Assembly (NCBI GenBank): GCA_947626675.1 | Contig: CANQTC010000006.1 | Location: 1-64,000 of the forward strand | Length of the DNA: 64,000 nt | From: an uncultured Coprococcus sp. | Lineage (GTDB): Bacteria; Bacillota; Clostridia; Lachnospirales; Lachnospiraceae | Direction of reading: 5' to 3' | Shown: one piece after another, positions 43,843 through 53,517 of the stretch | Layout of the letters: the number at the start of each line of letters is the position of its first letter | How positions within the stretch are numbered: the stretch's first letter is position 1 | Program-made: the position numbers and the translations under genes | Notes under the pieces: model-generated | Databases searched by the model: none | What the model was told of the DNA's origin: nothing | Seen by the model: the letters and a program-made list of their open reading frames with translations, nothing else

Positions 43843-46800
43843 ATGAGTAAGGTAAGAAGAGTATATGTAGAAAAGAAGCCTGACTACGCAGTAAAGGCAA
43901 AGGAGCTTCACGAAGAAATTAAAAATTATCTTGGTATTAAGGCAGAATATGTAAGAGTCCTTGTACGATATGATATTGAGAACATATCAGATGAAACTTA
44001 CAATAAGGCTCTTGAGACAGTATTTTCAGAACCGCCTATCGATATAATCTATGAGGGGGCAGAACTTCCGCTTGAAAGTACCGATAAAGTATTTTCAGTA
44101 GAAGCACTTCCGGGACAGTTTGACCAACGGGCAGACTCGGCTGAACAGTGTGTAAAGCTTTTAAATGAAGAAGAAAATCCGATTATTAAGACTGCTGTGA
44201 CTTATGTCCTTTCAGGGGATGTAACAGACGAACAGTTTCAAGCAGTTATGGATTATTGTATCAATCCGGTGGATTCAAGGGCATGCGGAATGGAGATACC
44301 GGAAACGCTTGTTACAGAATATGATGAGCCTGCTGATGTGATTATATTTGACGGCTTTAAAGATATGGAAGAAGAAAAACTTAAGGAGCTGTATCAGTCG
44401 CTTGGACTTGCTATGACATTTAAAGATTTTCTTCATATTCAGAATTATTTCAGAGATGAAGAAAAAAGAAATCCGTCTATGACAGAAATCCGGGTGCTTG
44501 ACACATACTGGTCGGACCATTGTCGTCATACAACATTTTCAACAGAGCTTACAGATGTAGCATTTGATGATGGTGACTATAAAGCGCTTCTTGAAAATAC
44601 TTTTGAAGCGTACCGCAAAGAGATGAAAGAGATGTACAAGGACAGAGATGACAAGTTTGTATGTCTTATGGATATTGCGCTGATGGGTATGAAACAGCTT
44701 AAGGCAGCAGGAAAGCTTGATGATATGGAAGTATCAGATGAGATTAATGCATGCAGCATTATCGTGCCTGTTGAAGTTGATGGTGTTACGGAAGAATGGC
44801 TTGTATTCTTTAAGAATGAGACACATAATCATCCTACAGAGATAGAGCCGTTTGGTGGCGCTGCGACATGTCTTGGCGGTGCGATAAGAGATCCTTTATC
44901 GGGAAGAGGGTATGTATATCAGGCGATGCGTGTAACGGGTGCGGCAGATCCGACAAAGTCACTGAAAGAGACAATGGAAGGCAAGCTTCCACAGAGAAAG
45001 ATTGTTACGACGGCAGCACATGGCTACAGCTCATATGGTAATCAGATTGGTCTTGCCACCGGTCTTGTCAATGAAGTGTATCATCCTGATTATGTGGCAA
45101 AGAGAATGGAAATCGGTGCTGTTATGGGGGCTGCGCCAAGACGTGCCGTAAAGCGTCTGAATTCAGAGCCGGGTGATATGATTATCTTACTTGGCGGACG
45201 TACAGGACGCGATGGTTGTGGCGGTGCTACCGGTTCATCGAAAGCACATACCTCAACCTCTCTTGAGACATGTGGTGCGGAAGTACAAAAGGGAAATCCG
45301 CCTACAGAAAGAAAGATACAGAGATTGTTCAGAAGAGAAGAGGTTGCTTCTATCATCAAGAAGTGTAATGACTTTGGTGCAGGCGGTGTGTCTGTAGCGA
45401 TTGGAGAACTTGCAGATGGACTGACCGTTGACCTTGATAAAGTACCAAAGAAATATGCAGGTCTTGACGGTACAGAACTTGCGATATCCGAGTCACAGGA
45501 GCGTATGGCTATCGTAGTAGACCCGAAGGACGTAGATACAATGCTTCAATATGCCGAAGAAGAAAATCTTGAGGCGCTGGTTGTAGCAGTCGTTACAGAA
45601 GAACCAAGACTTATTTTGAAGTGGAGAGGAAAAGAAATTGTAAATATTTCCCGTGCTTTTCTGGATACAAATGGCGCACATCAGGAAACGGCAGTGAAAG
45701 TAGAAGTGCCTTCAAAGAAAGATAATTATTTTGATTCAGTGAAAGAACCGACGGATGTAAGAAAGGCATGGCTTGATACTCTTGCAGACCTTAATGTATG
45801 TTCTCAAAAAGGACTTGTTGAGATGTTTGACAGCTCCATTGGCGCTGCGACCGTTACGATGCCATATGGTGGTAAGTATCAGATGACGCCTATCCAGACG
45901 ATGATTGCAAAGCTTCCTGTACTGAAAGGAAAGACGGATACCATAACGATGATGAGTTATGGCTTTGACCCATATCTTTCAAGCTGGAGTCCATATCATG
46001 GTTCGGTATATGCAGTTGTTACATCGGCGGCAAAGATTGCAGCAGCAGGCGGTGACGTTTCAAAGATAAGACTTACTTTCCAGGAGTATTTTAAACGATT
46101 GGGAACAGAGCCTTACAGATGGGGACAGCCTCTTGCGGCGCTTCTTGGTGCATATGATGTACAGATTGGAATGGGGCTTCCGTCTATTGGTGGTAAAGAT
46201 AGTATGTCAGGAACATTTAATGATATAGACGTACCGCCTACACTTGTATCGTTTGCAGTAGACGTAGCAAGCTATATGGATGTTGTGACACCGGAACTGA
46301 AATCAGCAGGAAATATTCTTGTAAAGCTGGATATTGATAAGGATGCAAATGATATACCGGTATATGAGAATGTACTTTTGATGTATGATTTGCTGAATCA
46401 GGCGATTAAGGCAGGTAAAGTAGAGTCCGCGTATGCTGTAGGCTTCGGTGGTATTATTGAAGCGGTCAGTAAAATGGCATTTGGAAATAAACTGGGTGTT
46501 GAATTGGAAGAGACATTATCGAAGAGAGATTTAATCGCAAAGGATTATGGCTCAATTATACTGGAGGTTAAGCCGGAGCATCTTGAAACACTGGGTATAC
46601 CGGTAAAGAAGATTGGTAAGGTAACGGAGACGGCAGTATTTTCTTATGGGGATGTGAGCATTACAATCGATGAGGCGATTGCAGCATGGACAGGTACACT
46701 CGAGAAAGTATTCCCGACAAAATCCAATGTGCCTGATACAGAGATTCAGACAGGTGTATACGATGCAAAAACTGTATATGCAGCAAAGAATAAGGTTGCA

Positions 46801-47598
46801 AAACCAAAGGTATTTATACCGGTATTCCCTGGAACAAACTGTGAATATGATTCTGCAAAGGCATTTGAGAGGGCAGGTGCGGATGTTGAAACTATCGTAT
46901 TTAAGAATATGACGGCACAGGGCATCAGAGATTCTGTAGATGCATTTGCAAAGGCAATCCATAATGCACAGATTATTATGTTCCCGGGCGGTTTCTCCGC
47001 AGGTGACGAGCCGGATGGTTCAGGTAAATTTATAGCGACAGCGTTCCGCAATGCAAAGATTTCTGAAGAGGTTATGAAGCTTCTGAATGAAAGAGATGGT
47101 TTGGCATTAGGTATTTGTAACGGTTTCCAGGCGCTGATTAAGCTTGGACTTGTACCATATGGTGAAATCAGACCACAGTCAGAACATTCGCCTACATTGA
47201 CGATGAACAGTATTGGACGTCATCAGTCCAAGATGGTCTATACAAAGGTGGTAACCAATAAGAGTCCGTGGCTGATGGGTGCAGAGCTTGGCGGTGTATA
47301 TACAATTCCTATTTCACATGGTGAAGGACGGTTTGTTGCAAGTAAGGAATGGTGTGAGAAGTTATTTGCGAATGGACAGGTAGCTACCCAGTATGTAGAT
47401 ATGAATGGAAATCCTACGATGGATGAGTATTACAATGTAAATGGCTCCTATTACGCAATAGAGGGTATCACAAGTCCGGATGGCCGCGTACTTGGTAAGA
47501 TGGGACATTCAGAACGTATCGGTGAGGCTGTCGCTGTAAATGTATATGGTGACCAGAACCAGAAGATATTTGAGAGTGGCGTGAGATACTTTAAATAG
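43843..47598 (+). CDS. purL: Phosphoribosylformylglycinamidine synthase, single chain
   Basis: The fourth step of purine synthesis: FGAR + glutamine + ATP to FGAM. The start at 43843 follows AGGAGG; an upstream in-frame ATG at 43780 is rejected. At 1251 aa this is the large fused form of proteobacteria, clostridia and eukaryotes rather than the PurS/PurL/PurQ complex of Bacillus. The synthetase part shows TYWSDHCRHTTF and KNETHNHPTEIEPFGGAATCLGG. The second half-domain has GLPSIGGKDSMSGTF. The C-terminal glutaminase has VFPGTNCEYD, FPGGFSAGDE and nucleophile Cys1092 in GICNGFQ. No other pur gene is adjacent. Confidence 0.96.
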   Translation: MSKVRRVYVEKKPDYAVKAKELHEEIKNYLGIKAEYVRVLVRYDIENISDETYNKALETVFSEPPIDIIYEGAELPLESTDKVFSVEALPGQFDQRADSAEQCVKLLNEEENPIIKTAVTYVLSGDVTDEQFQAVMDYCINPVDSRACGMEIPETLVTEYDEPADVIIFDGFKDMEEEKLKELYQSLGLAMTFKDFLHIQNYFRDEEKRNPSMTEIRVLDTYWSDHCRHTTFSTELTDVAFDDGDYKALLENTFEAYRKEMKEMYKDRDDKFVCLMDIALMGMKQLKAAGKLDDMEVSDEINACSIIVPVEVDGVTEEWLVFFKNETHNHPTEIEPFGGAATCLGGAIRDPLSGRGYVYQAMRVTGAADPTKSLKETMEGKLPQRKIVTTAAHGYSSYGNQIGLATGLVNEVYHPDYVAKRMEIGAVMGAAPRRAVKRLNSEPGDMIILLGGRTGRDGCGGATGSSKAHTSTSLETCGAEVQKGNPPTERKIQRLFRREEVASIIKKCNDFGAGGVSVAIGELADGLTVDLDKVPKKYAGLDGTELAISESQERMAIVVDPKDVDTMLQYAEEENLEALVVAVVTEEPRLILKWRGKEIVNISRAFLDTNGAHQETAVKVEVPSKKDNYFDSVKEPTDVRKAWLDTLADLNVCSQKGLVEMFDSSIGAATVTMPYGGKYQMTPIQTMIAKLPVLKGKTDTITMMSYGFDPYLSSWSPYHGSVYAVVTSAAKIAAAGGDVSKIRLTFQEYFKRLGTEPYRWGQPLAALLGAYDVQIGMGLPSIGGKDSMSGTFNDIDVPPTLVSFAVDVASYMDVVTPELKSAGNILVKLDIDKDANDIPVYENVLLMYDLLNQAIKAGKVESAYAVGFGGIIEAVSKMAFGNKLGVELEETLSKRDLIAKDYGSIILEVKPEHLETLGIPVKKIGKVTETAVFSYGDVSITIDEAIAAWTGTLEKVFPTKSNVPDTEIQTGVYDAKTVYAAKNKVAKPKVFIPVFPGTNCEYDSAKAFERAGADVETIVFKNMTAQGIRDSVDAFAKAIHNAQIIMFPGGFSAGDEPDGSGKFIATAFRNAKISEEVMKLLNERDGLALGICNGFQALIKLGLVPYGEIRPQSEHSPTLTMNSIGRHQSKMVYTKVVTNKSPWLMGAELGGVYTIPISHGEGRFVASKEWCEKLFANGQVATQYVDMNGNPTMDEYYNVNGSYYAIEGITSPDGRVLGKMGHSERIGEAVAVNVYGDQNQKIFESGVRYFK

Positions 47599-47643
47599 GA
47601 TAGAAATCAGATTGAAATAGATAGCATATATATTATTAATTTG

Positions 47644-47677
47644 TAACGGTCAGATGCATCAAACGATCTGACCGTTA
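47644..47677 (+). terminator. Hairpin after purL
   Basis: A perfect 12-base stem, TAACGGTCAGAT with ATCTGACCGTTA, and a ten-base loop. No T-run follows on either strand, so it may be an RNA-stabilising hairpin or a weak terminator. Confidence 0.55.
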
Positions 47678-47720
47678 TGTATATTCGATATTAAAAATAT
47701 ATAGGCTATTGGAGGAGGAT

Positions 47721-50390
47721 ATGAAAGAGAAAAAATCCAATAAAAATAGTAAAATAAATAAAATATGGAAATATGTCATTGTATTTGTGATACCGATTAT
47801 CTGTATGCTGCTTCATATGGTCATGACATCATGCTATCCCTTTGGTGAAAATACAATCCTTGTGGGCGATGCGAATTTGCAGTATTATTCTTTTTTTATG
47901 GAGCTTTCTGATAAATTAAAAAATGGCGGTTCACTATTTTTTAGCTGGGACAAAGGAATGGGGTATGATTTTTATTCAAATTTCTTTTATTATCTCGCAA
48001 GTCCTTTTAATGTGATTGCGCTTTTGTTTGGAAAAGCTCAAATGGAATTAGGGATGGCTGTTACGATGCTTGTGCAGGTTGGTATGTGTGGTGTTACCAT
48101 GATGTATTATTTTTCACATACCAGGCGCAATAATATGCCGCATGGCAGAGCAAATGACGGACTTTGTATTCTATTTTCGCTGGCTTATTCGATGTGTGAT
48201 TATATAGTGGCATATCAATATAATATTATATGGCTTATTACACTGATACTGATTCCGGTTATGATGCTTGGAATAGAAAGAATGGCTGAAAAAAAGGATA
48301 TGCGATTATATTTTGTGGCATTATTCTTTATATTTGTAACGAATTTCTATTTTGCATGGTTTGCATGTATATTTGCTGTTATTTGGTTTATCGACCAGGA
48401 GAAAACAGGGATAAAAGATTTTGGAAAGAAATTCGTACATTTTGCGATTACCTCTATAGTAGCTGCAATGTGTGCCGCATTTGTATTATTGCCTTGTTAT
48501 CTTTCCGTTCTGGGACTTGAAGACCGAAGAGCGGCAAATACAGAATATTCTATTACTACGTTTGGCAAAGTCAGTAATTTTATACAGAGCTTTTTTTGGG
48601 GACATGCAATAGATATTCAGGGAAGCAGTATATTTACGAATAATAATTATTGCGGGGTTTTTGTCTTCGTATTATGTGTTGTATTCATATTCAATACGAA
48701 TATTAAGAAAAAGCAAAGAATAAAGAGAATTGTGGAGATGGCGGTTATTGCAGTATCTTTAAACTGGAGTGTCGGCTCTTATGTGTTACATGGCTTTGCA
48801 ATGCCGAATATGTTTTCAAACCGATATGCATTTATTTTTATTATTTTAATGCTCGTGACTTCATTTGAGTGTATTGCAAATTATGATAATATACGCTTAA
48901 GATGGTTATGCGTTACCGCATTGCTGATTATTTTAAGTGTGATTCTTGTATTTATGAGGAATGATAACGTGCAAAGTGTAATATGTTATATGGTAAGTAT
49001 CTTATTGATAGCATATTTTTTAACACTTTTTGTTTTGACCGGCAAAAAAAGTATAAAGAAGATTAGTCTGGTTGTGAATATAGTAGTGATAGGACTTATA
49101 GAACTGGTTTCAAACTTCTTCTTTATAAATGGAAACGCATATGATGTGAGTATCGATTCCAAAGGGGCATCCTCTGAATGGTCAGATATTTATGAAGATA
49201 TACGCACAGAAAATATGGAAAGAAAAACGTCATGGGTAAATTCAGAAAATAATATAACTTATTCAGATACGAATTTATTTTCCTCATCAATTAAATCTGA
49301 ATTGGTCAGATTATTTGATTCGCTTGGGCTGACTTATAAAGAGAATGGCAGAAGCTATGCATATAAAGGAACAACACCAGTAACAGCCATGATGTTTAAT
49401 GTTAAAAATGTTCTGACGGACCAGCCGGCATATTATGGCGGTTATGCTGAACGTGAAAGCTTTGATATCTATAATAAAGCATATGGAGCGGAAGACAAAT
49501 GCGGTATATATGAAAATCAATATATAGAAGGCATGGGATATGTAGTTTCTAAGGATATATTAAAATGGGATACGGATAATATGAATCCTTTTGTTGTCCA
49601 AAATGATTATATATATAGGATATCAGGAGTAGAAGACGTATTTACAAAGGTTAAGGTGAGTACGTTGGACGATTTTAAAGCAGATGTACGGGGATGCAAA
49701 TTCTTTAAAAATGCAGTGAAATTAGAACCAGAAGAAGATGCGGGAAATCTATACCTTTATCAGAATTTGCACCTGGATGAAACAACATATGCGGCAACGG
49801 AATATACGTTTAAAGTACCTTATGATATGGATTTGTATGTTTATATTCAGGATAAATGGGGAAATATGGCGAATATCTATATAGATGGCGAATTGTGCGG
49901 AAATAAATCCATATGGACATATCCTGGTGAGATGTTAAGTATCGGGAAGGTAGCAAAGGGACAGGATATTGATATAATCGTATATAATGATAGTAAAATA
50001 CTGGATAAAGGAACAGCCATTATAGATTTTTATGAATTTCATGAAGATAAGATGCAGGAATGTATAGCATATTTGAGTGATAAAAAAATGAAAACTGAGA
50101 AAATCAGTGATACATATATCAAAGCATCTGTAAATGCTGAAAAAGACGGATTACTATATACATCAATTCCATATTATAAGGGATTTCAGGTATATGTCGA
50201 TGGAGATAAGACTGATATTACAGGATTGGCAAATGATGCATTCATTGGTGTGGAATTAACTGCGGGAGAACATACAGTAGAATTGAAATACATACCATAT
50301 GGTTTGGTGATTGGATGTATTCTTTCCTGTGCAGGGTTGTGTATCGTTATATTTTATGTGATGACTGCTTTTAAGAAGAAAAATAAATAA
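47721..50390 (+). CDS. YfhO family membrane glycosyltransferase-like protein
   Basis: A large polytopic membrane protein of 889 aa starting at ATG 47721 after GGAGGAGG. Family features include a first membrane helix followed by YPFGENTILVGDANLQYYSFF and the FFSWDKGMGYDFYSNFFYYLASPFN motif. About a dozen further membrane helices reach to about residue 470, and a long extracytoplasmic C-terminal domain ends in one more helix. YfhO proteins have a GT-C fold; Bacillus and Listeria members add sugars to lipoteichoic acid using polyprenyl-phosphate sugars made by a CsbB-type enzyme. A GtrB/CsbB-like gene lies at 52506 and a second YfhO begins at 63409. Confidence 0.88.
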   Translation: MKEKKSNKNSKINKIWKYVIVFVIPIICMLLHMVMTSCYPFGENTILVGDANLQYYSFFMELSDKLKNGGSLFFSWDKGMGYDFYSNFFYYLASPFNVIALLFGKAQMELGMAVTMLVQVGMCGVTMMYYFSHTRRNNMPHGRANDGLCILFSLAYSMCDYIVAYQYNIIWLITLILIPVMMLGIERMAEKKDMRLYFVALFFIFVTNFYFAWFACIFAVIWFIDQEKTGIKDFGKKFVHFAITSIVAAMCAAFVLLPCYLSVLGLEDRRAANTEYSITTFGKVSNFIQSFFWGHAIDIQGSSIFTNNNYCGVFVFVLCVVFIFNTNIKKKQRIKRIVEMAVIAVSLNWSVGSYVLHGFAMPNMFSNRYAFIFIILMLVTSFECIANYDNIRLRWLCVTALLIILSVILVFMRNDNVQSVICYMVSILLIAYFLTLFVLTGKKSIKKISLVVNIVVIGLIELVSNFFFINGNAYDVSIDSKGASSEWSDIYEDIRTENMERKTSWVNSENNITYSDTNLFSSSIKSELVRLFDSLGLTYKENGRSYAYKGTTPVTAMMFNVKNVLTDQPAYYGGYAERESFDIYNKAYGAEDKCGIYENQYIEGMGYVVSKDILKWDTDNMNPFVVQNDYIYRISGVEDVFTKVKVSTLDDFKADVRGCKFFKNAVKLEPEEDAGNLYLYQNLHLDETTYAATEYTFKVPYDMDLYVYIQDKWGNMANIYIDGELCGNKSIWTYPGEMLSIGKVAKGQDIDIIVYNDSKILDKGTAIIDFYEFHEDKMQECIAYLSDKKMKTEKISDTYIKASVNAEKDGLLYTSIPYYKGFQVYVDGDKTDITGLANDAFIGVELTAGEHTVELKYIPYGLVIGCILSCAGLCIVIFYVMTAFKKKNK

Positions 50391-50395
50391 CGATT

Positions 50396-50437
50396 AAAAG
50401 AGACGGTGAAGCTGGTTCAACCGTCTCTTTCTTTTTT
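50396..50437. terminator. Bidirectional terminator between convergent genes
   Basis: AAAGAGACGG-TGAA pairs with TTCA-CCGTCTCTTT (one bulged A) around a five-base loop, flanked by A-rich and T-rich runs. It serves both the YfhO gene (plus) and the GT39-like gene (minus). Confidence 0.85.
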
Positions 50438-50439
50438 AA

Positions 50440-52326
50440 TTAATTAAGTTTATATATTAATACTGGTCTTTGGAATACGGAGTCGCATCCTGCAAAGGTA
50501 ATCTGTTTGCATATTGACAAAGAATTTACATAATCCAAATAATCATATAAACCCAATCCGCCTTCTGGCATTCCATTGTCTGATTTACGCGCATTAAGAA
50601 CGGTGTTAATATAGTTTGCGTAATCGTCTTCACTGGTTGCTTCCTGATAGATGTATTCGTTATCCGGATTTGGGTCGACATCGACACCGGCCATATCTGT
50701 GTTCAGGACATCAATTACGAGATAGAGCGGTTTGTCAGAATCCAGTGTGTCGATGGAATCCTTTAATGTAGTTAAATAGGTTTCATCTGCTACAGTATAA
50801 AAATAATTATTTATTCCAACTAATCGTTCACTGTATGAAGTCAACAGCCAGATTGCAGAAGACATAATAATGACGTCACTATCTTCTTTGGCAATATCTT
50901 TCAGGGTGGTACCGTACTGGTTAAAGCTCATATGAACATATTGACTTGGCATTCCTATATTTGACATGACGAGTGACAAAACCGTTAAAATCATCATGAA
51001 AGGATAGCGCACTTTCGCTTTCAATTTTAATGATGAAAATAATGCGTGCGTCGTAATCACGACAAATGCTGTCGCAATTGGAAAAATTACAAACATGTAG
51101 CGGTCGCTATACTGCATCATAGCGGCATAATCGATTGTTCTGGCACATACAATCACGACAAATAAGATTGATAAAAATAATGTCAGATGCATAATATTGG
51201 GATGCGCCATCATTTTTAATAAGCGTTTTACTTTTGCGATAAATCGCTGAAAGAGCTTTTCCCTTCTGAAAAGGAAAAAGATACCTGCTAACAGCAGTAC
51301 CGCAATTAATAATATAACAGAAAAATAGGCCAGTATTGGTTTTCTTAGCGGTGTTATCCAGGAAAAACCAAACAGCTCATTACTTAAATGCATAAATAAG
51401 GCGGATAGCTGAAATCTGAAATCAAAAATGCGGTGGCCGCTGGAAACCGCGGTAAAACCGCTGCTTGTACCATTTCCAAAGACATGCGTTATTGTCGATG
51501 GAAACAGGGCAATTGAGATGCCGACAGCCCCCAGCATAAATAATGCAAGTTTTAGAAACGGTTTCCAGGCCTTTTTGATAAGATAGTATATTGTAAATAC
51601 CGCTGTAATAATAAAGGCATATACAAGGAAGAAATGATGTGTAAGTGCGCCAAGCAATGTGCTGACAGCAGCCCAAACAAAAGAACTGTTCCTTACATTT
51701 CCGGTATCTCTGTATTCACAGTATATTTTGAAAATATAATAGGTAAGCATAACGGCAAACATAACGGACATGGCATACATTCGGATAAAGACGGTAATGG
51801 ATAAAGTGCCTGAAGTAAAAGTATTAAAGGCAACGCCAATAAGACCTGCTATATTGGAGTTTGTAGCAAGTTTTATTAGTTTGAACAAAAATATGGACAT
51901 GATAACATATGAAAACAAATTAATGATAAAGCCATATGTAAATGAAAATGTATTCGGGAAAAACGAACATATCGTATGCAGTATAAAAAAGTAAAGCGGC
52001 GGATGTAAATCCTTGCTTAAATTATAATATACGGAATCATAAGCAAACCGTTGTCCCGGCTGGACTGTTACATAATCCTTTAATACATCTCCTGAAACCC
52101 AGAAACAGATATTTTTATTATAGGTTTCGTCAGCATCGGTATAGATGTATGGTTCGTAATAGCTGTTTGCAAGGCCATAACTCCATGTTTCATCTGAATG
52201 AACATCTTCTTTCTGAAAATAAAATGCGTAGCAGAAGCGCGCCAGTCCTGCAATCATAATGACAGCCAGAAGAAGTGCGACATATACATTTTTTTTTGTC
52301 TGCGTAATACTTTTTTTTGTAGACAT
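50440..52326 (-). CDS. GT39-like polytopic membrane glycosyltransferase
   Basis: A 628-aa protein with about 11-13 hydrophobic segments. The first extracytoplasmic loop has VHSDETWSYGLANS, with the acidic pair typical of GT-C enzymes (PMT/ArnT type), and then DLHPPLYFFILHTI. A soluble C-terminal domain (about 480-628) is rich in Asp and Tyr. These enzymes transfer a sugar from a polyprenyl-phosphate carrier outside the membrane. It starts behind AGGGGG on the minus strand. It is transcribed against the genes around it, suggesting separate control. Acceptor and sugar are unknown. Confidence 0.82.
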   Translation of the reverse strand: MSTKKSITQTKKNVYVALLLAVIMIAGLARFCYAFYFQKEDVHSDETWSYGLANSYYEPYIYTDADETYNKNICFWVSGDVLKDYVTVQPGQRFAYDSVYYNLSKDLHPPLYFFILHTICSFFPNTFSFTYGFIINLFSYVIMSIFLFKLIKLATNSNIAGLIGVAFNTFTSGTLSITVFIRMYAMSVMFAVMLTYYIFKIYCEYRDTGNVRNSSFVWAAVSTLLGALTHHFFLVYAFIITAVFTIYYLIKKAWKPFLKLALFMLGAVGISIALFPSTITHVFGNGTSSGFTAVSSGHRIFDFRFQLSALFMHLSNELFGFSWITPLRKPILAYFSVILLIAVLLLAGIFFLFRREKLFQRFIAKVKRLLKMMAHPNIMHLTLFLSILFVVIVCARTIDYAAMMQYSDRYMFVIFPIATAFVVITTHALFSSLKLKAKVRYPFMMILTVLSLVMSNIGMPSQYVHMSFNQYGTTLKDIAKEDSDVIIMSSAIWLLTSYSERLVGINNYFYTVADETYLTTLKDSIDTLDSDKPLYLVIDVLNTDMAGVDVDPNPDNEYIYQEATSEDDYANYINTVLNARKSDNGMPEGGLGLYDYLDYVNSLSICKQITFAGCDSVFQRPVLIYKLN

Positions 52327-52505
52327 AGATTTATCCCCCTGTTATTTTTTGTATTTAGCATAATTAATATAGTAACAGATTTCTGCTGAAAAGAAAACAG
52401 AATATTCGATATTGAAGAAATAAAAGCAGGATACAATATTGTTAAAACGCGAAAAATATGATAGTCTGTCTAAGTAAGGAATATTTATATTGAGAAGGGG
52501 TTGCT

Positions 52506-53453
52506 ATGTCCGAAATTTTATATATTGTTATTCCATGTTATAATGAGGAAGCTGTTATCAATGAGACGGTAAACAGACTTACCAGTAAGCTGGATGAAAT
52601 GACAGAAAAAGAGTTAATTAGTAATGACAGTCGTATCATGCTCGTAAATGACGGCTCAAAGGATAATACATGGAATATTATAGAGGAATTATATTCATCG
52701 AATAAGTATGTAACGGGGGTATCATTGTCCAGAAATCGAGGCCATCAGAATGCGCTGCTTGCAGGACTGTTTGAGGCGGGTGAACATGCCGATATGGTGG
52801 TATCGATGGATGCGGATTTACAGGATGATATCGAAGTGCTTGACGATTTTGTAAAGAAGTATTATGAGGGATGTCAGATTGTATATGGAGTACGAAAATC
52901 CAGAAAGAAAGACCGCTTTTTTAAGCGGACAACGGCACTTGGATTTTATAAGCTGATGAATATGCTTGGTGTGGAACTGGTGTATAATCATGCTGACTAT
53001 CGTTTGATGAGCAGGAGAGCGATAGAAGAGTTGAAAAATTACAAAGAGGTAAATCTTTTCCTTAGAGGTATTGTACCGATGATAGGATTTAAAACCGGAA
53101 TTGTTGAGTATGACAGGGGAGAACGTTTTGCAGGAGAGAGTAAATATCCTTTAGGGAAGATGATTTATTTTGCCCTTGATGGGATTACTTCTACAACAAT
53201 AAGGCCAATCAGGATGATAACGGTCATGGGATTTCTGATAGCCCTGGTTAGTATGTTATTCCTGATATATGTAATCATAGGACATTTTCAGGGGACTACT
53301 GTACAGGGATGGACAACCACGATTGTATTGGTTTGTTTGTTTGGCGGAATTCAAATTCTATGTATCGGTGTTGTTGGCGAATATGTTGGAAAGATATATC
53401 TGGAAACAAAAGGAAGACCGAGATATATCGTGGAGAATGTATTGCATAAGTAA
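52506..53453 (+). CDS. Polyprenyl-phosphate glycosyltransferase, GtrB/CsbB-like
   Basis: A GT2 enzyme of 315 aa: a cytoplasmic catalytic domain (VIPCYNEEAVINETV, VNDGSKDNTW, SRNRGHQNALLAGL, DADLQDD, with the metal-binding Asp residues), then two C-terminal membrane helices (about 235-260 and 270-295). Such proteins load glucose, GlcNAc or another sugar on undecaprenyl phosphate. The product can feed YfhO-type and GT39-type transferases, both found here. It starts at 52506 after GAGAAGGGG. The 180-base gap upstream, shared with the divergent gene, holds no clear promoter pair. Confidence 0.92.
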   Translation: MSEILYIVIPCYNEEAVINETVNRLTSKLDEMTEKELISNDSRIMLVNDGSKDNTWNIIEELYSSNKYVTGVSLSRNRGHQNALLAGLFEAGEHADMVVSMDADLQDDIEVLDDFVKKYYEGCQIVYGVRKSRKKDRFFKRTTALGFYKLMNMLGVELVYNHADYRLMSRRAIEELKNYKEVNLFLRGIVPMIGFKTGIVEYDRGERFAGESKYPLGKMIYFALDGITSTTIRPIRMITVMGFLIALVSMLFLIYVIIGHFQGTTVQGWTTTIVLVCLFGGIQILCIGVVGEYVGKIYLETKGRPRYIVENVLHK

Positions 53454-53482
53454 CGAAAAACGTATTTATGTAGGTATAAAGT

Positions 53483-53517
53483 AAATAAGTATGCCAAGAT
53501 AGTTGGCATACTTATTT
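53483..53517. terminator. Long bidirectional terminator
   Basis: A perfect 15-base stem, AAATAAGTATGCCAA with TTGGCATACTTATTT, and a five-base loop, followed by ATTTTTTTG on the plus strand. It separates the plus-strand GtrB-like gene from the convergent GT2 gene and touches the latter's stop codon. Confidence 0.9.

Noticed and set aside
47644-47677. Perfect hairpin after purL as an operator for a repressor
   Set aside because: Its location after a stop codon and its loop size fit an RNA 3' end structure better; there is no promoter overlap.
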